A DNA stretch of 64,000 bases, taken from the NCBI RefSeq assembly GCF_044792555.1, contig NZ_CP126238.1, positions 1,860,001 through 1,924,000 on the forward strand, in the 5' to 3' direction. The notes under the pieces are model-generated. The model was not told where the DNA came from, searched no databases, and saw only the letters and a list, made by a program, of their open reading frames with translations. Shown in pieces: positions 60,621-64,000 of this stretch. The stretch is from Alicycliphilus denitrificans_A (GTDB lineage: Bacteria; Pseudomonadota; Gammaproteobacteria; Burkholderiales; Burkholderiaceae_C). Each line of letters opens with the position of its first letter. Within the stretch, counting starts at the first letter, position 1. The position numbers and the translations under genes are program-made.

Positions 60621-61454
60621 TCAGCGTGCCAACATGCCTTCCAGGCCGTGGCGGCGCGCGGCGGCCCGCAGCCGGCCGTCCTGGCGGATGCGTGTGACGA
60701 AGGCATCCAGCGTCGCCATCCACTGTGCGTCGCCGGGCCGCACGGCGTAGGCGTAGGGTAAGGGGAAGAAGGACTGGGGCGGGGCCAGCAGCGTGGCCCA
60801 GTCGGCGCTGGCCAGCAGGTGCTGGCCATAGGGATAGTCGGTCATGAAGACGTCGATGCGCCCGGCCAGCAGCTCGCGCTCGCGCGTGTGCGGCGGCGCG
60901 ACCACGGCCAGCGTCGCCTGGCGCAGGCGCTCGCGCATGGCGCTTTCCATGAAGGTGCCGGCCTGCACGCCGACCACCACGCCGCTCTGGTCGATGTCGC
61001 TCCACTGGCGCACCAGGCGGCTGGTGCGGGTGGTGATGGCGTGGATGTCGCCCTGCAGGTAGGGCGCGGTGAAGGCGAGTTTTTCCATGCGTTGGGGCAG
61101 CATGGCTACGCCGAACATGGCCACGTCGCAGCGCCCGTGCAGCAGATCGGGCACCAGGTCGGGAAAGGACGAATCGATGAATTGCAGCGTCATGTGCAGC
61201 TCGCCCGCCAGGGCGCGTGCCATGTCGATGTCCAGCCCCTGGAGCTGTCCGGTGCGCGGGTCGCGCCAGGTGATGCCCTGGTACTGCGGCCAGATGCATA
61301 CGCGCACGGCGCCGCTGGCCTGGACGCGGTCTTGCACCTCGCCGGCCTGCGCGGGCGCGCCGGGTATGGCCAGGCCGGCCGGCAGAGCCGCCAGGGCCAC
61401 GGCAAAGCGCAGCAGGCGCCGCCAGCGTATCGAAAGAGGAGTGCGTTTACTCAT
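60621..61454 (-). CDS. Periplasmic solute-binding protein (SBP family 3)
   Basis: A 277-residue exported protein with a signal peptide (RLLRFAVALAALPAGLAIPGAPAQA). Family 3 SBP domain: RVCIWPQYQGITWRDPRTGQLQGLDIDMARAL, FMTDYPYGQHLL. No transport permease or ATPase is nearby, so it probably acts as a sensory subunit feeding the two kinases encoded just downstream on the same strand. Confidence 0.87.
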   Translation of the reverse strand: MSKRTPLSIRWRRLLRFAVALAALPAGLAIPGAPAQAGEVQDRVQASGAVRVCIWPQYQGITWRDPRTGQLQGLDIDMARALAGELHMTLQFIDSSFPDLVPDLLHGRCDVAMFGVAMLPQRMEKLAFTAPYLQGDIHAITTRTSRLVRQWSDIDQSGVVVGVQAGTFMESAMRERLRQATLAVVAPPHTRERELLAGRIDVFMTDYPYGQHLLASADWATLLAPPQSFFPLPYAYAVRPGDAQWMATLDAFVTRIRQDGRLRAAARRHGLEGMLAR

Positions 61455-61500
61455 TTTTATAGCTGTTCACGCTTACTGCGTAATGGTTTGAATGTGTTTT
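61455..61500. repeat. Dispersed intergenic repeat copy
   Basis: TTTTTATAGCTGTTCACGCTTACTGCGTAATGG, same TAGCTG...GCTT family. Confidence 0.5.
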
Positions 61501-61541
61501 TACCTGAGTAGCAACATATCTCAGACGCCTTCACTGCGCAT

Positions 61542-61612
61542 CGTCATTCCCGCGAAGGCGGGAATCCATGGCTCCCTGCAAAGGCTGGATGCCCGCCTAC
61601 GCGGGCATGACG
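61542..61612. repeat. REP-like inverted repeat
   Basis: CGTCATTCCCGCGAAGGCGGGAATCCA paired with the inverse TGGATGCCCGCCTACGCGGGCATGACG; a typical extragenic palindromic pair, 71 bp, between the SBP and HD-GYP genes. Confidence 0.8.
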
Positions 61613-61641
61613 GTACTTTCTGAGGCAATCAGATGTTTTTA

Positions 61642-62409
61642 TTAAAAAATGGGCGACTTGGCATGCACCAGATCAGTGAAGTTCATGCGGCATTCGGTGA
61701 CGCTCAGGTGCAGAGCGAACAGCTCGTCGCTGCGCTGCATGAAACAGTCCACGATGGCCGGGTCGAACGCCTTGCCGCGCAGCTCCAGCATCATCTGCAG
61801 CGCCTGCTCGTGGCTGAAGGCCTTGCGATAGACCCGGTCCATGGTCAGCGCATCATAGAAATCCACCACGCTCACGATGCGCCCGGACAGAGGGATGTCC
61901 TCGCCCGCCAGGCCCCGCGGGTAGCCCGTGCCGTCCCAGCGCTCGTGGTGCGTCAGCGCGACCTCCGCGCCGAGCTGGAACAGCGCGACGCGCGACTTGC
62001 CCAGGATGTCGGCACCGATCTGGGCATGGCGGTTCATCACCGGACGCTCTTCGGGAGTCAGGGCGCCGGGCTTTTTCAGGATGCTGTCGGGCGTGCCAAT
62101 CTTGCCCACGTCATGCATGGGCGCGGCCTTGCGCAGCATCAGTGCGTAGTCGCGGCTCTGGCCCAGGTACAGCGCCAGGGCCTCGGCCAGGAAGCCGATG
62201 CGCACGATGTGGGTGCCGGTGTCGTCGTCTTTGTATTCGGCGGCCATCGCCAGCAGGAACAGCGCCTCATGATGCGCATGCACCACTTCCTGCAACGCCT
62301 CGTTGCGCTCCTGGTACATGCGCCCCAGGTCGGTGATCAGGGCCTGCATCTGGCGCGCGGCCGCGTCGTCGAACTGTGTGGCCTCGGGGGCCTGGGCGGT
62401 GCTGCTCAT
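61642..62409 (-). CDS. HD-GYP-type cyclic-di-GMP phosphodiesterase
   Basis: A 255-residue protein. HDVGKIGTPD is the HD motif, and HHERWDGTGYPRGLAGEDIP contains the GYP motif; the first conserved His is in TGTHIVRIG. A coiled stretch (residues 12-45) precedes. It overlaps the receiver gene upstream by the ATGA at 62406-62409, so the receiver may act on it as a two-protein RpfG-like response regulator. It would hydrolyse c-di-GMP. Confidence 0.88.
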   Translation of the reverse strand: MSSTAQAPEATQFDDAAARQMQALITDLGRMYQERNEALQEVVHAHHEALFLLAMAAEYKDDDTGTHIVRIGFLAEALALYLGQSRDYALMLRKAAPMHDVGKIGTPDSILKKPGALTPEERPVMNRHAQIGADILGKSRVALFQLGAEVALTHHERWDGTGYPRGLAGEDIPLSGRIVSVVDFYDALTMDRVYRKAFSHEQALQMMLELRGKAFDPAIVDCFMQRSDELFALHLSVTECRMNFTDLVHAKSPIF

Positions 62410-62792
62410 GCGCCTGCGCCAGGCAGCAGGTCCATGCCCTGGATGGTCTGTATCAGTTGCAGCGGGCTGAAGGGCTTGAGCAGGTAGGCGTCGGCGCCGG
62501 AGTTCATGCCGGCCTCCACGTCCTGGCCCTGTCCACGCGCGGTCAGCAGCACCACCTTGGGCTGGCCCAGGCTGGCGTCGCTCTTGACCAGGCGGCACAG
62601 GGCAAGTCCGTCCATCTCGCCGGGCATCATGATGTCCAGCAGCAGCAGGTGGGGACGCAGCTGGCGCACGGCCTGCAGGCCAGCGTCGGCATTGGGCGCT
62701 TCGTGGATGTCATAGTCCTCGAACTCCAGCGTCATGCGGATCAGCTTGCGGATGTCCGCGTGGTCTTCGACGATCAGGATGCGTGCTTGCAT
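62406..62792 (-). CDS. Single-domain response regulator
   Basis: A 128-residue CheY-like receiver. Phospho-acceptor Asp53 (LLLLDIMMPGEMDG), acidic pair ED at 9-10 and the Lys of LLKPFSP. No output domain. Its stop overlaps the HD-GYP start, giving a split RpfG-type module. Confidence 0.88.
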   Translation of the reverse strand: MQARILIVEDHADIRKLIRMTLEFEDYDIHEAPNADAGLQAVRQLRPHLLLLDIMMPGEMDGLALCRLVKSDASLGQPKVVLLTARGQGQDVEAGMNSGADAYLLKPFSPLQLIQTIQGMDLLPGAGA

Positions 62793-62865
62793 GATCGAAC
62801 AGGGTTGGTTGCAGATTTTTACGATATTATCATATATATCATTTAAGAGGCGATAAAATACTCAA

Positions 62866-63522
62866 ATGAACGAAATATCCCTGGAGGGCCTCGCCGAGGA
62901 ATGCAGCACGCGTGACGTGGCGCGGGCGCTGGGGCTGGCCGTGCGCTCGGTGCAGCTCATGGTGGACCGGGGCGAGTTGCAGGCCTGGAAGACCCCGGGC
63001 GGACACCGACGCATCGAGCGCGACTCCGTGCTGCGCTGGCTGCGCCAGCGGCGCGAACAGCCCGCGGGCGCGTCTGTCCCGCCCGAGCACCCGCAGCCCA
63101 CGCCATCCCCGGCGCCCGACCCGGCGCCCGACCCGGCGGTAGTGCCGCGCCGCCCGCGCGTGCTGCTGATCGAGGATTCGACGCATTTCCAGAACCTGGT
63201 GCGCCTGCTGATGGAGCATCACTTCCCCCAGGTCGAGCTGCACGTGGCCGGCGACGGCATCGTCGGCTTGGCCATGGCCGGCGAGCTGCGCCCCGACGTG
63301 CTGCTGGTGGATCTGCTGCTGCCGGGCATCGACGGCGCGACGCTGGTGGCGCGGCTGCACTCGCACCCGCTGTTCCAGTGCAGCCGGCTGATCGTCGTCA
63401 CCTCGCTGGACGAGCAGCAGCGCAGCGCCTACGCCTTCGCCCTGGCCGGCCTGCCGGTGGTGCACAAGCCGCGCCTGGTGCAGGAGCTGCCCGCCCTGTT
63501 GGCGCAGATGCTGCATGTCTGA
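62866..63522 (+). CDS. HTH-receiver protein with reversed domain order
   Basis: A 218-residue protein. Residues 10-60 are a MerR/excisionase-like HTH (STRDVARALGLAVRSVQLMVDRGELQAWKTPGGHRRI), residues 66-95 a Pro/Ala-rich linker (PAPDPAPDPA), residues 96-218 a CheY-like receiver with Asp149 (DVLLVDLLLPGIDG). Response regulators normally put the receiver first, so the order is unusual. An AT-rich, partly symmetric promoter region (62815-62862) precedes it, and the next receiver overlaps its 3' end. Confidence 0.85.
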   Translation: MNEISLEGLAEECSTRDVARALGLAVRSVQLMVDRGELQAWKTPGGHRRIERDSVLRWLRQRREQPAGASVPPEHPQPTPSPAPDPAPDPAVVPRRPRVLLIEDSTHFQNLVRLLMEHHFPQVELHVAGDGIVGLAMAGELRPDVLLVDLLLPGIDGATLVARLHSHPLFQCSRLIVVTSLDEQQRSAYAFALAGLPVVHKPRLVQELPALLAQMLHV

Positions 63523-64000
63523 AATGCCAAAACCGCCAGAACTGCCGTGCGTGCTGTTGCTGGAGGACGACGCGGCGGTGCGCCGCTTCATCGAGCTGGC
63601 GCTGTACGGCCTGCCCCTGGAGCTGCAGGCCTGCGCCCGCCTGACCGAGGCGCGCGCCTTGCTGGCGCGTACGCCGGTGCAACTGGTGCTGGCTGACCTG
63701 CATCTACCCGACGGCTCGGGCCTGGAGATGCTGGACGAGTTGCGCGCGCAGGGCCAGCACTGCCCGCTGGTGGTGATCAGCGGTGCGGTCGATGACGGCG
63801 TGCGCCGGCAGTTGCTCGCCCGGGGTGTTGCGCAGGTGCTGCCCAAGCCGGTGGCGGTGGACAGCCTGGTGGCCGCAGTGCGGCTGGCGCTGGCCGGCAC
63901 GCAGGCGCTGGAGGCCCCCGCGTCTGGTGCAGCGCCGGCGCCGGCGCCGGCCACGCCCGAGCCGACCATCGACGCGCTGGGCGAGTTCTTTGCCGGCCAG
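63515..64000 (+). CDS. Receiver-domain protein, truncated by window end
   Basis: Open to the right edge; 162 codons visible. ATG at 63515 overlaps the preceding gene's stop; ATG at 63524 is an alternative. Residues 12-130 form a receiver with Asp61 (LVLADLHLPDGSGLEML), then an Ala/Pro-rich linker (AAPAPAPATPEPT). What follows (an output, HPt or kinase domain) is outside the window. Confidence 0.8.
   Translation, partial: MSEMPKPPELPCVLLLEDDAAVRRFIELALYGLPLELQACARLTEARALLARTPVQLVLADLHLPDGSGLEMLDELRAQGQHCPLVVISGAVDDGVRRQLLARGVAQVLPKPVAVDSLVAAVRLALAGTQALEAPASGAAPAPAPATPEPTIDALGEFFAGQ

Noticed and set aside
61542..61612. Possible CRISPR-like repeat
   Set aside because: Only two inverted units with no spacers of constant size; this is a REP-type palindrome pair.

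Overview
The window reads as a chromosome segment of a GC-rich betaproteobacterium. Comamonadaceae (Acidovorax / Alicycliphilus / Delftia / Comamonas-like) is the best fit. The reasons are a very close match to the Comamonas testosteroni HsdA/KSI gene pair, the DUF1302/DUF1329/YCF48/RND cassette, a dispersed intergenic repeat that I associate with this family (from memory), and typical Burkholderiales mmsA, leuA and putA loci. Placement is by pattern recognition only. No rRNA, tRNA or CRISPR array was seen.

Region 1 (1-28000) is a steroid / steroid side-chain catabolism island. A Rieske oxygenase and an SDR lead in, followed by a decayed IS110 copy. Two minus-strand operons follow. One (17229 to 12685, closed by a strong terminator) encodes an SDR, a MaoC-DUF35 protein, an acyl-CoA dehydrogenase, a MaoC-like hydratase and a lipid-transfer thiolase-type aldolase. 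This is the same protein set that removes the last C17 side-chain piece in the mycobacterial igr system. The other (12520 to 3011) encodes three acyl-CoA dehydrogenases, two acyl-CoA synthetases, a metallo-hydrolase and an MFS permease. On the plus strand are an enoyl-CoA hydratase, DUF1329, a periplasmic metallo-hydrolase, DUF1302, a YCF48 propeller protein and an RND exporter. An hsdA gene (3-alpha-hydroxysteroid dehydrogenase) sits beside a ksi gene destroyed by a stop codon, a frameshift and loss of the catalytic Tyr. A shared site, GTC-N6-GACGATG, lies 23-24 nt upstream of a -10-like hexamer at five promoters, which suggests one activator controls the island.

Region 2 (28145-29357) holds a small ORF, an rRNA-methyltransferase-like gene and a 96-bp internally deleted remnant of mmsB. 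Region 3 (29494-37716) is foreign. It has a nucleotidyltransferase-fold gene behind an inverted repeat, then a lower-GC array of integron gene cassettes: ten attC sites and eight cassette ORFs, all on the minus strand, plus three copies of a cassette without a conserved ORF that carries a conserved promoter-like element. No integron integrase is present, so this is a CALIN. An orphan terminator at its head may be what is left of intI.

Region 4 (37742-44869) is valine / branched-chain catabolism (mmsB, isobutyryl-CoA dehydrogenase, mmsA) plus an FAH-family hydrolase and VOC protein divergent from a LysR regulator. Region 5 (44880-50504) has a leucine attenuator in front of two tandem and dissimilar leuA genes, a MITE-like hairpin element, a PBP7-type endopeptidase and an IclR regulator. 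Region 6 (50614-56220) is putP-putA. Region 7 (56336-64000) is a signalling cluster: a periplasmic binding protein, two sensor histidine kinases, an HD-GYP protein, single-domain receivers and an unusual HTH-receiver protein. It runs off the window end.
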